The position numbers and the translations under genes are program-made. A DNA stretch of 24,319 bases from a virus: the IMG/VR virus record IMGVR_UViG_3300025070_000233, positions 1 through 24,319 of that record. One strand, written 5' to 3'. Positions 14,715 through 20,962 of this stretch are shown here, piece after piece. The notes below the pieces were generated by a model. It was not told the origin of the DNA and ran no database searches. It saw only the letters and a list, made by a program, of their open reading frames with translations. The number at the start of each line of letters is the position of its first letter. Within the stretch, counting starts at the first letter, position 1.

Positions 14715-14791
14715 GTGCGTTTCTCACTTACTCGAAATAGCATGTATTTTTAGCCCGGTCAACAGGCCCAAATGCATAAAAGAGAAATGGG

Positions 14792-15094
14792 CTACGCATT
14801 AATATACTTGCGATGCATTTTTACCGTGTCGAAAAAATCATAGACATGCACAATATCTGCCTTGAACCCTTCAACTGTTTTCTCTCTTCCTGATGGGAAC
14901 CGGGCCACTACTTTTTTAGCGCCGCCCTTTTCACTCAGGCAAACCTGCATGTAGCAGTCATCGCCCCGGACAGTGACAATGGTGCCCCAGTCTTCTCTGT
15001 TGCTGTTTACTACAGCCCCGATAGCCTCACCCATCTGGCTGAGCCTGTCTTTAATAGCCATAACCCGTAATGTATGTTGCGAATAAACCATCAT
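14792..15094 (-). CDS. Small protein of unknown function
   Basis: The protein has 100 residues. RLSQMGEAIGAVVNSNREDW (about 17-36) is followed by a strand-rich part with TIVTVRGDDCYMQVCL and KVVARFPSG. This resembles a small beta-barrel, but no family is recognised. The start at 15094 overlaps the previous stop (ATGATG), and a second ATG one codon on is equally possible. It is the last gene of the leftward accessory block and faces the heptamer array. Confidence 0.6.
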   Translation of the reverse strand: MMVYSQHTLRVMAIKDRLSQMGEAIGAVVNSNREDWGTIVTVRGDDCYMQVCLSEKGGAKKVVARFPSGREKTVEGFKADIVHVYDFFDTVKMHRKYINA

Positions 15095-15324
15095 ATACTA
15101 CTTTCCCCGCAGCGAGTATCTGCAACAAAACTTGGGCGCTCGTTCATAGGAACCTCTGCCCACGTTCTTACATGATTATCTCGGAGCGCTGCCTCTACTT
15201 TTCTTCCTGCCTTATAACAAGCAGAAGCAGTAACAAAGTTCTTGCGCCCTATATATTCACAACGCGCCTCGGTTGCTGTCCCTGAACCCATCACAAGGCA
15301 ATATAAAATAACATACTCATACAT
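15091..15324 (-). CDS. Small protein with signal-peptide-like N-terminus
   Basis: The protein has 77 residues. A short hydrophobic start (MYEYVILYCLVMGSGTATEA, 1-20) ends in a possible signal-peptidase site near TEA, followed by a mature part of about 55 residues with cysteines at about 22, 36 and 72. It may be exported and disulfide-bonded, or act at the membrane. AGGAAAGG lies ahead of the ATG, and only two bases separate it from the resolvase-like gene. The function is unknown. Similar small Cys-bearing proteins occur in marine phages, but I cannot name the family. Confidence 0.55.
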   Translation of the reverse strand: MYEYVILYCLVMGSGTATEARCEYIGRKNFVTASACYKAGRKVEAALRDNHVRTWAEVPMNERPSFVADTRCGESSI

Positions 15325-15326
15325 GG

Positions 15327-15635
15327 TTAAACCTTTCCTGCAAACATATCTAAGAAATCACCGAGGTCTACAACAGCCAGCGGCTTCTTCCTATCAGCAC
15401 CTACAACAAGAATATCTGCACCCTCTAAATGCTGGTAAAGAAACTTAAACCCGTCGGCGCGTTTCTTCGCTTCAACAACCCAAGTTTCTCTGCCCTTCTT
15501 TATATGCACATCACCCTTAAATCCAGGAGCAGAGCCAGACAACGGCACCCGGTGCGCTTCTAAATCACGGAGCCGGGCAAGCTCGACAATCTCACGCTCA
15601 AACCTGCTGCCTTTTTCTTTTTGCGGATTACTCAT
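15327..15635 (-). CDS. Hjc-like Holliday junction resolvase / PD-(D/E)XK nuclease
   Basis: The protein has 102 residues from ATG 15635. KGSRFEREIVELARLRDLEA (8-27) carries the first acidic residue (E13). VPLSGSAPGFKGDV (30-43) gives D42, and WVVEAKKR (52-59) gives E55 and K57. This E..D..ExK order with the P-x-SGS segment is typical of archaeal-Hjc-like phage resolvases, which cut branched DNA made during replication or recombination. The start at 15635 is chosen because it overlaps the previous stop as ATGA. An ATG three codons earlier exists but lies deeper in that gene. Confidence 0.75.
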   Translation of the reverse strand: MSNPQKEKGSRFEREIVELARLRDLEAHRVPLSGSAPGFKGDVHIKKGRETWVVEAKKRADGFKFLYQHLEGADILVVGADRKKPLAVVDLGDFLDMFAGKV

Positions 15636-16456
15636 CCAGTACACTCCCCGTCATCTGCTTGGCAAAAATAACCCTGCTCATCAAAAATCCAATCTTGTTG
15701 CTTATTTACAAAATCTACAAACTCGTTTAGGTCGCGTCCCTTTCTGAACGTAGAGCCTACGTTACTTTCCATTTCCATCCACCACTTCGCTCTTTCTGGG
15801 TGCATCCTTGCCATAGCCGCAAGTGTAGCCTCGCTTTTCAAAAAACAAAAATCGCAGTTTCCTTTTGCCGTTGAGCCAGAAAAATTATCAAGTTTTAAAT
15901 CAAACAAACTATTAGCCCAAAATTCATTGACATCAATTTTAGAAACTCCTGCCTTCAACAGCGGGTACCAATAAGACCATCTATCCTTGCTTTCTGTTTT
16001 AGCACGGTGCTCCTCATCAGCGCGGATACCCACGCAGGCCGACCATTTTTTCCAGCCAAGCTCTTTTGTGAGGTACCTTTTCATAGGAAGTATTTTAAGC
16101 TCAGTTGTGCAAAATCTAGTAACTACATTCGGAAGATACTTTTTTTGTTTTATCAATACTTCAAACGGCTCACCGTCTTGGGAAGCAGAATTTTCTCCAA
16201 CCACTTTATACCCCGCCTTGCCATCTGGCCTGTCATATTCAAGCCAAACGATAGAAACACCCCACTGAATAGAACAGTCATGCACAAAGTCAAGCGTCTC
16301 AGGCATTTCTCTACCAGTATTAGCAAACGTCACAACGGCTCTATCAGGTAAGCCATTGTTGGCTTCGAGTATTTCATGCAGCATATAGGCTGAAGTTCTG
16401 CCGCCGCTGAAGCTGATTTGCACATTACCTTCAGGTAAGGTGTACGGATTAGTCAT
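15632..16456 (-). CDS. PAPS reductase-like PP-loop enzyme
   Basis: The protein has 274 residues. The PP-loop SFSGGRTSA (15-23) binds ATP or an adenylyl group, and VVTFANTGREMPETLDFV (41-58) is the second conserved strand. Cysteines at 116, 201, 204 (GNCDFCFLK), 265 and 272 could hold an iron-sulfur cluster. The ECGLH end of assimilatory CysH is absent. The family includes sulfate-assimilation enzymes but also DndC-type DNA phosphorothioation and tRNA thiolation enzymes, so the phage role may be nucleic-acid or protein modification. It is coupled to the resolvase-like gene (ATGA) and lies in a block with a DNA methyltransferase. Confidence 0.8.
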   Translation of the reverse strand: MTNPYTLPEGNVQISFSGGRTSAYMLHEILEANNGLPDRAVVTFANTGREMPETLDFVHDCSIQWGVSIVWLEYDRPDGKAGYKVVGENSASQDGEPFEVLIKQKKYLPNVVTRFCTTELKILPMKRYLTKELGWKKWSACVGIRADEEHRAKTESKDRWSYWYPLLKAGVSKIDVNEFWANSLFDLKLDNFSGSTAKGNCDFCFLKSEATLAAMARMHPERAKWWMEMESNVGSTFRKGRDLNEFVDFVNKQQDWIFDEQGYFCQADDGECTG

Positions 16457-16467
16457 TTATTATCCCC

Positions 16468-16704
16468 CTAATGTATTGACCCGGCGTTTTCGAGAAAGAC
16501 CGTTATCTGCATCTCCTCCTCATCTATCTCCGCCTCAAGCTGTCCCTTACCGTCACAAACATGACAAGGCAATAACCTGTCTTCTAAATATCCACCGTGC
16601 TCGAAGTCCCGAACCCCAACTTCATACAAAGCTTCGCCCTTGCCATCACACTCATCGCACTCAACCCACACTGTCTCTGTGTATTTTTTCTCTAAAGAAG
16701 TCAT
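16468..16704 (-). CDS. Small zinc protein with two DnaJ-type CxxCxGxG motifs
   Basis: The protein has 78 residues. CDECDGKG (about 16-23) and CHVCDGKG (about 47-54) form two CxxCxGxG units that together bind one zinc, as in the DnaJ cysteine-rich domain. The remainder is acidic and has no J-domain. Such proteins may bind unfolded partners or only use the zinc for structure. The start at 16704 (MTSLEKKY) is supported by GGAAAGG upstream and overlaps the regulator gene by 44 bases. An ATG three codons earlier and a GTG at 16671 are alternatives. The gene ends 11 bases before the PAPS-reductase-like start. Confidence 0.7.
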   Translation of the reverse strand: MTSLEKKYTETVWVECDECDGKGEALYEVGVRDFEHGGYLEDRLLPCHVCDGKGQLEAEIDEEEMQITVFLENAGSIH

Positions 16705-16873
16705 CAGGCCCAACCTTTCCGTCTGTAATGAGGTATATAACCCGCAGTGTTTCAGGCGATGGAAACCTAGCGCCGGTTATAATACGAGAAATAGCTGCTG
16801 CGGATAACTCACACCTCCGCGCAAATTCACCTTGAGAAGTATTTGTTTGCTTTAAGTAGTCATGTAAAAACAA
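16661..16873 (-). CDS. XRE-type helix-turn-helix regulator, TTG start
   Basis: The protein has 70 residues. NTSQGEFARRCELSAAAISR (11-30) then IITGARFPSPETLRVIYLIT is a clear lambda-repressor-type HTH. The C-terminus (GKVGPDDFFREK) is typical of short Cro-like proteins. No in-frame ATG precedes the HTH, and the TTG at 16873 has GGAG seven bases upstream, just past the DUF6378-like stop, so this start is well supported. It may control the divergent promoter region near 18029-18234. It overlaps the zinc-protein gene by about 44 bases in another frame. Confidence 0.75.
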   Translation of the reverse strand: MFLHDYLKQTNTSQGEFARRCELSAAAISRIITGARFPSPETLRVIYLITDGKVGPDDFFREKIHRDSVG

Positions 16874-16885
16874 TGTATGTCTCCG

Positions 16886-17194
16886 CTATTCCAGCTCATT
16901 TATTGCGTCTTCTCGCTGACTATCAAGAACCACACGATTCGCAATCTCTCCGGCACAAGCAAGATACCCGGCGCCATCAACATAGTTATCCATATGCGCT
17001 TGGTTCCCCTTCATCCTAGCAATCTTGAGCAAAGACATCATCGCACCTACATCACAGGCCGTTACCTCACAGCCTAAATGCAACGACCAATACTCACCAA
17101 TCAAACGGAAGTTATCTTCCATATCACCGTGGTCGCTCGCCCGGTCCTTGGTTACATACTGTGTGGCTGTCTTTAAAATTGTTTCTCTATTCAT
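16886..17194 (-). CDS. DUF6378-like phage protein
   Basis: The protein has 102 residues. ILKTATQYVTKDRASDHGDM (6-25), then EYWSLHLG, DVGAMMSLLKIARMKGNQAH (48-67) and DNYVDGAGYLACAGEIANRV (69-88) match a helical family common in phages, in which a conserved R..D-H/Y-G-D segment and a D-N-x-x-D-x-x-G-Y segment recur. The all-helical D/E-rich pattern recalls nucleotide pyrophosphohydrolases of the MazG type, but no activity is established to my knowledge. It lies between the methyltransferase and the XRE regulator. Confidence 0.7.
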   Translation of the reverse strand: MNRETILKTATQYVTKDRASDHGDMEDNFRLIGEYWSLHLGCEVTACDVGAMMSLLKIARMKGNQAHMDNYVDGAGYLACAGEIANRVVLDSQREDAINELE

Positions 17195-17209
17195 TTACAA
17201 ATAATGGCA

Positions 17210-18028
17210 TCATAATTCCATTCCCTTCATAAGGTGCACAATAACATCAACGGTCCAACCGTTCCCCAGCATTTTGTAGCGTTGTGTGTTAGATACATGG
17301 TTGGTGTAATTTTCTGGAACCGTCTGTAATCGTTCACATTCCAAAGGCGTTAGCTTACGCCATGACACATCAGATGATAGCCCATCCTTACTGAATACTA
17401 GCTGTCGCCTATGCTTCTCAAAGTAAGACTTGAGGTTGCCACCCTTGAAATAATTGGCATCAATACAGTGAGCCTTGTCTCTGTCTACAGCACCATCCTC
17501 TAGCACATCCTTTAGTAGGATACCCTTATCATCAGGTAAGCCATCCATAGGAATGTTAGTCCAATAGTACCGCTGACGGTTCTGTGCTGACACAAGGCGA
17601 CTGTTGATGAATACAGGCTCTACACCTAGTGCATCAGTGATAACGTCCAAAGAGCCCTGCTTCATCTTTACATTCTCTAGCAAGAAGTACTTGGGCTTTA
17701 GCTTGTGTAACACCTTGACGTAATCCCAGAACAACTTGCTGCGTGGGTCGTCAAAATTCAACTGCTTGCCAGCAAATGAGAAGCCCTGACAAGGACTGCC
17801 CCCAATGAGCAGGTCAATCTTACCATGTGGGGCAATAGCATTTAGCCATAGCTTGAAGTCATTGCCCGTCAAGTCACCTAGATGCACAGTGTCTGGGTAG
17901 TTAGCCTGAGACACCTTGATAGCGTACTTGTCTATCTCACTTGCATAATACCGTGAAACCGGAATACCGAGTTTGTCCAAAGCGATTCGCCCACAGGACA
18001 TGCCATCAAATAAAGATAATACATTCAT
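17210..18028 (-). CDS. DNA (cytosine-5-)-methyltransferase
   Basis: The protein has 272 residues from ATG 18028. Motif I is LSLFDGMSCG (4-13), motif IV GGSPCQGFSF (76-85) with catalytic Cys80, motif VI FLLENVK (115-121), motif VIII QNRQRYYWTN (149-158), motif IX RKLTPLECERLQTVP (224-238), and motif X near MLGNGWTVDVIVHL (253-266). All C5-methyltransferase elements are present, with a short target-recognition part between VIII and IX. It would methylate cytosine in phage DNA, probably to escape host restriction. No partner restriction enzyme is evident. The frame extends 30 codons upstream, but the extension is unlike the family and crosses the promoter region, so 18028 is chosen. Confidence 0.92.
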   Translation of the reverse strand: MNVLSLFDGMSCGRIALDKLGIPVSRYYASEIDKYAIKVSQANYPDTVHLGDLTGNDFKLWLNAIAPHGKIDLLIGGSPCQGFSFAGKQLNFDDPRSKLFWDYVKVLHKLKPKYFLLENVKMKQGSLDVITDALGVEPVFINSRLVSAQNRQRYYWTNIPMDGLPDDKGILLKDVLEDGAVDRDKAHCIDANYFKGGNLKSYFEKHRRQLVFSKDGLSSDVSWRKLTPLECERLQTVPENYTNHVSNTQRYKMLGNGWTVDVIVHLMKGMEL

Positions 18029-18079
18029 AATAGTATTTTTAACCCTCTCGCGCTTCTTACAAAAACACAATATCAGGTG

Positions 18080-18108
18080 TTGACAGATTGGTAAATGGTT
18101 AGTAATTA
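18080..18108 (+). promoter_or_regulatory. Sigma70-like promoter of the recombination operon
   Basis: A perfect TTGACA (18080-18085), a 17-base spacer and TAATTA (18103-18108) lie 127 bases before the exonuclease ATG. The start site would fall near 18115 and leave a leader of about 120 bases, which contains the inverted repeat at 18161-18220. Confidence 0.7.
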
Positions 18109-18160
18109 GAATAGGCAAGGATATTTCAAAGCTCGTTTTTGTCTACAAACATGCGGGTTA

Positions 18161-18231
18161 GAGGGTAGGGTTCCTTGCGGGGTGTTTTCTCCATTCCATC
18201 CTTTTGAATGCCCTACCCTCACTAAGGAGGG
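18161..18231 (+). promoter_or_regulatory. Structured mRNA leader that can expose or hide the ribosome binding site
   Basis: GAGGGTAGGG (18161-18170) is perfectly complementary to CCCTACCCTC (18211-18220). TTA/TAA extends the stem across a 2-base bulge. The last five bases of the 3' arm, CCCTC (18216-18220), can instead pair with GAGGG (18227-18231), which is part of the AAGGAGGG ribosome binding site, over the loop ACTAAG. The first pairing frees the site and the second blocks it. A smaller CATTC/GAATG hairpin (18192-18196 with 18206-18210) lies in the big loop. This is the layout of a translational switch. The trigger is unknown. Confidence 0.6.
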
Positions 18232-18234
18232 TTT

Positions 18235-19128
18235 ATGGAATACGAAGTACCAGAATATTCAAAACAGTTTCACCGTTTTCATGTGTCTGCATCGGGCGGC
18301 ACACAGAATATCGACGAAGGAATCTTAAAGCTTTACTTGCGTAAAGAATACAAGATGGGTTTTCCTATGTCCTCTCGCCCTCGCGCCGGGCAGATAGTCC
18401 AACAGATTGTGGACATGCATCTCGGCTTGCATGAGTACAGCCCAATTAGAGGTAAGCAAGAAGAGATTAGCCTGCCGGAAGCTATCCGTCACGGCATGAC
18501 AGAATACATGATGTATCAGCCGCTCGACTGGGATAACGGAGCTGATGCTGAAGCGTTTGCTGAGTTCAAAGAACATATAGCAGAGATGGCACAGCATGCT
18601 GCGAAAGGTGTTAAAGAATTTTTTGGTGATGAAGAAATAGAAGGTGAGTACCAGCGCTGGCATAAAGATGAGCGCATTGATGTACCCTGCATGATGTTTC
18701 TCGACTATGCCGGACCAACACGACAGATAGACTTAAAATGTTCTCTCCCTTTAAAGAATCCGTTGAAGAAAGACGGGACGCGTACTTGGAGAGTACCCAA
18801 GCCAAAAGAAACGCCAACACCACAGCAGGTTATGCAACAGGCTGTTTACTGGAAAGCTACTGGCCTTGAACCAGCTTTATTATTTGTTACTTCTGCCGGA
18901 TATAATATATGCACCCCGGACAACTGCCCTGCTTTGAAAGAGCCCTCTTTGGAAAGGGCTTATGAAGATGTAGTACGCAGGTGGTTAGCGGTGCAGAAAC
19001 TTATGAAGGCTGCTAACGGAAATTGGCGCGATTTGTTTTCGTTAGTTCCCCCGGACTTTGGCATGATAGCTACAAGACATGGGCCGGAAGTGTTTAAAAT
19101 CGCACAAGAAGCATGGAGGGTGCAATGA
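18235..19128 (+). CDS. Cas4/RecB-like PD-(D/E)XK exonuclease
   Basis: The protein has 297 residues. PRAGQIVQQIVDMHLGLHEY (49-68) resembles the N-terminal G-x-x-x-H helix. CMMFLDYAG (152-160) provides D157 and RQIDLKCS (163-170) provides D166-x-K168. QQAVYW (201-206) is the QxxxY motif IV. This order is that of the Cas4/RecB nuclease family. The metal-binding acidic residue before the catalytic Lys is Asp rather than Glu, which is allowed. With an annealing protein downstream it forms an exonuclease-annealase recombination pair. Its stop overlaps the next start (ATGA). It is the first gene after the structured leader. Confidence 0.8.
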   Translation: MEYEVPEYSKQFHRFHVSASGGTQNIDEGILKLYLRKEYKMGFPMSSRPRAGQIVQQIVDMHLGLHEYSPIRGKQEEISLPEAIRHGMTEYMMYQPLDWDNGADAEAFAEFKEHIAEMAQHAAKGVKEFFGDEEIEGEYQRWHKDERIDVPCMMFLDYAGPTRQIDLKCSLPLKNPLKKDGTRTWRVPKPKETPTPQQVMQQAVYWKATGLEPALLFVTSAGYNICTPDNCPALKEPSLERAYEDVVRRWLAVQKLMKAANGNWRDLFSLVPPDFGMIATRHGPEVFKIAQEAWRVQ

Positions 19129-19295
19129 CGGAGACGGAACAAGAACACGCTCAACTGATAGACTTTCAGCAAGAGCGAATGAATAGGATTGAGGCCCAGC
19201 TAGAAGAAACACGAAGCATGGTCGCAACCCTTTTTGGTATGCTGGATGCGTACTTTAAGTCCCAGAATATAGAATTTGAGGAAAATGATGAGTAA
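19125..19295 (+). CDS. Small coiled-coil protein between exonuclease and annealase
   Basis: The protein has 56 residues from the ATG at 19125, which overlaps the exonuclease stop as ATGA and has GGAGGG four bases before it. An ATG four codons earlier lies inside the exonuclease gene and has no own site. ERMNRIEAQLEETRSMVATL is a heptad-patterned helix, followed by an acidic tail. It might bridge the two flanking recombination proteins, but that is inference. The stop overlaps the annealase start. Confidence 0.65.
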   Translation: MTETEQEHAQLIDFQQERMNRIEAQLEETRSMVATLFGMLDAYFKSQNIEFEENDE

Positions 19296-19977
19296 AATTA
19301 TTGATGCAATGGGCCTAGTGTCTGCCCTGAATAAATCACACGGCGTAAAGCAACGCGGTGGTAAAATGTACACGCAGGTTGTTCACCGTATGGAAGCTTT
19401 TAGAACAGTGTTCGGCTTAGATTATGGCGTGGATACCACAATCATTGTTGACGATGGTAAGAAGGTCGTGATAAAGGCTGTAATTACTAATGAGAATGGT
19501 ATTGTTGTTGGCTCTGGCATGGCGGAAGAAATCCGTGGCGATGGTCATGTAAATACAACGTCTGCATTAGAGAATTGTGAGAGCTCCGCCGTAGGTAGAG
19601 CGCTTGCTTCGGTAGGATTAGCTGGCGGCGAGTACGCATCAGCAAACGAAATGGACGCTGTGCCTAGAAAGGCAGAGAACCTAAAGCATCAGACGGGTGG
19701 AAGCGATGTGTCTAGCCCTCCCTTGAGCCCCGCGCCCCCGTCTGACCCAGCCCCCACACCAGTATCCGAGCCTAGCGACCCGGACAAGGAAGCTGATACA
19801 AATCTATACATGCAGCTCGAAGCAAAGATTGCAAAGAAAACTGCACGGGCCGCTGTTGACCAAGTTTATATCGAGCATATGGATAAGCTCAAAGCTTTAC
19901 AGGCTAGAAACCCTGAAAGGCATGAGAAGTTTATTGCTTTATTTAAAAACCGCCTAAACGAAATAGAAGGAGTTTAA
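19288..19977 (+). CDS. ssDNA annealing protein, ERF/Rad52-like
   Basis: The protein has 229 residues from ATG 19288; ATG 19285 and TTG 19276 are alternatives, but GAGG at 19278-19281 is best spaced for 19288. VVHRMEAFRTVFGLDYGVDT (31-50), GIVVGSGMAEE (71-81) and NTTSALENCESSAVGRALAS (89-108) then GEYASANEM form the core seen in phage annealing proteins of the ERF/Rad52-like group (the ...SA.GRAL... helix). A Pro-rich linker (about 145-170) and a basic helical tail follow. It would anneal ssDNA made by the upstream exonuclease. The superfamily name is less certain than the role. Confidence 0.75.
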   Translation: MSKIIDAMGLVSALNKSHGVKQRGGKMYTQVVHRMEAFRTVFGLDYGVDTTIIVDDGKKVVIKAVITNENGIVVGSGMAEEIRGDGHVNTTSALENCESSAVGRALASVGLAGGEYASANEMDAVPRKAENLKHQTGGSDVSSPPLSPAPPSDPAPTPVSEPSDPDKEADTNLYMQLEAKIAKKTARAAVDQVYIEHMDKLKALQARNPERHEKFIALFKNRLNEIEGV

Positions 19978-19978
19978 C

Positions 19979-20296
19979 ATGGCGATAAGACTTGAAAAGG
20001 TGACATCAATTAAGGTGTTCCCAAATACTGATGGCGCGGCTAAGTGGGGAAACAGCAAGTTCACCCCATATAAAGATGGTTCGCCAGCGGATATTCATCT
20101 CAGCGCTAACAAGAAGTACCGGGTTAGTGTATTTGAAAATGACGACGGTTCTTTGGGCATCTCTATCACTGAGCCTATGGAACAGCAGGCTGGTGACAAC
20201 CTGCATGACAACGTACAGCAGGGCGGCATGAAGAAACTTGCGGTTGATTCTGCAATTCGTCGTGATGTACCTATAGATGACGATATTCCTTTTTAG
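19979..20296 (+). CDS. Small SSB-like protein with DDDIPF tip
   Basis: The protein has 105 residues. The last six, DDDIPF, are identical to the acidic tip of bacterial SSB, which recruits recombination and replication proteins. The N-terminal 65 residues are strand-rich (IRLEKVTSIKVFP..., KKYRVSVFENDDGSLGISIT) and may be a short OB-like domain, but canonical SSB is about 175 residues. The middle (66-98) is Gln/Asp-rich and flexible, as in SSB linkers. It starts two bases after the annealase stop. It probably coats ssDNA or mimics the SSB tail. Direct DNA binding is not proven. Confidence 0.65.
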   Translation: MAIRLEKVTSIKVFPNTDGAAKWGNSKFTPYKDGSPADIHLSANKKYRVSVFENDDGSLGISITEPMEQQAGDNLHDNVQQGGMKKLAVDSAIRRDVPIDDDIPF

Positions 20297-20304
20297 GTTT
20301 TGTT

Positions 20305-20586
20305 ATGGTTGAAAGCAAACAAGAGCTCGAAGAGCGTTTGCAATTTATAGAAGTGCAGTTTGAAAGGGCTATAGATGCCGCGCTAAACTGCATGACCACC
20401 TCTGAGAAGGCCGATGCAATGGTCGGCTTTCTCAGTAAAGGCACGTTGAATGACACTGATAAGGCGCTTGCAATGCGCGATAAACTTACATGGCTCATTT
20501 ATGAATTTAACGAAACAAAGAAAAGATTGATAAATGCCAGCGTGGTACAACAAAGGAAAGAACAAGAAAAAAGGCCCGGCCTCTAG
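20305..20586 (+). CDS. Small helical protein of unknown function
   Basis: This 93-residue protein is almost entirely helical. EERLQFIEVQFERAIDAALN (9-28), a middle KADAMVGFLSKG, then LTWLIYEFNETKKRLINASV suggest a helical bundle or coiled coil. No family is recognised. The ATG lies 8 bases after the SSB-like stop with a weak AGG ahead of it. Its 3' end overlaps the next frame by 53 bases. Membership in the recombination operon is the only hint to its role. Confidence 0.6.
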   Translation: MVESKQELEERLQFIEVQFERAIDAALNCMTTSEKADAMVGFLSKGTLNDTDKALAMRDKLTWLIYEFNETKKRLINASVVQQRKEQEKRPGL

Positions 20587-20797
20587 TCATACTGTGCAGT
20601 GTGTGCATTGCAATAGACATATACCCGCGCTGCAAAACACATGGGTTTGTAATGGTCGAGGCGAAGTTCTTTGCTCAAACAACAATGGAAGGGATTGTTT
20701 TAATGAGGTGCGAAAACTGCGGGAAAATAATGATAGTCAAGGGCGTCAGGATGCGGGAGAGCAAAGGCGTTCTGGGGAAGTGGAATTTCCTTACTGA
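20534..20797 (+). CDS. Small cysteine-rich (zinc-finger-like) protein
   Basis: The protein has 87 residues. A basic start, MPAWYNKGKNKKKGP, precedes CVHC (23-26) and then Cys39, Cys47 and Cys55 within VCNGRGEVLCSNNNGRDCFNEV, which could bind zinc. The tail after residue 60 is charged and low in order. It overlaps the previous gene by 53 bases and the next by 95 or less, in other frames, so the start is uncertain. A GTG at about residue 21 is possible. The pattern of cysteines is unlike a random frame, which supports translation. Confidence 0.5.
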   Translation: MPAWYNKGKNKKKGPASSHTVQCVHCNRHIPALQNTWVCNGRGEVLCSNNNGRDCFNEVRKLRENNDSQGRQDAGEQRRSGEVEFPY

Positions 20798-20957
20798 GTT
20801 AGAGCCCGGCGATAGCTTGGTTGCCACAAATAAATATGAAAAAGACTCCATACGGAGTGCATTACGTTATAGAAAGATGAAATACAAAATTCGCAGAGAG
20901 CCCGACAAGTCAGGTTGGCGCATCTTTGTTAGTCAGAATACCGCTGGACAGCTCTAG
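20703..20957 (+). CDS. Small basic protein of unknown function, start uncertain
   Basis: The protein has 84 residues from ATG 20703, with AAGGGATT about ten bases upstream. Another ATG at 20751 gives 68 residues beginning MRESKGVLGKWNF. WNFLTELEPGDSLVATNKYE then RSALRYRKMKYKIRREPDKS and WRIFV is a strand-helix-strand pattern that resembles small phage proteins with an L-x-P-G-D-S segment. The longer form includes a CENC pair. It ends the rightward operon. A short CCGCT/AGCGG stem spans the stop codon. Confidence 0.55.
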   Translation: MRCENCGKIMIVKGVRMRESKGVLGKWNFLTELEPGDSLVATNKYEKDSIRSALRYRKMKYKIRREPDKSGWRIFVSQNTAGQL

Positions 20958-20962
20958 CGGTA

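Larger units (their letters stand above)
14593..14719. repeat. Heptamer array GCTTAGC/GCTAAGC between convergent genes
   Basis: Six exact copies occur: GCTTAGC at 14599, 14612 and 14694, and GCTAAGC at 14625, 14680 and 14707. One near copy (GCTTAGG) is at 14668. Neighbouring copies are mostly 13 bases apart (range 12-14). The outer ends CGCAGTGCTTAGC (14593-14605) and GCTAAGCAGTGCG (14707-14719) are inverted copies with a 2-base mismatch. The middle is AT-rich (14646-14664). Inverted neighbours make 8-bp stems with 6-base loops. It works as a bidirectional terminator at least, and might also bind a regulator or serve as an origin. Confidence 0.75.
18029..18234. promoter_or_regulatory. Divergent region between methyltransferase and recombination operons
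   Basis: This 206-base gap has a strong rightward promoter (18080-18108), an AT-rich stretch near the methyltransferase start (18029-18040), and the structured leader described separately. I see no convincing sigma70 consensus for the leftward methyltransferase; TTAAAA and TACTAT hexamers near its start lack a well-spaced -35. No credible gene lies here. Confidence 0.55.

Noticed and set aside
18029-18118. A 30-codon upstream extension of the methyltransferase frame to an ATG at 18118
   Set aside because: The extension contains the divergent promoter elements, has no family similarity, and the motif I strand begins right at the ATG 18028, the usual start of this family.
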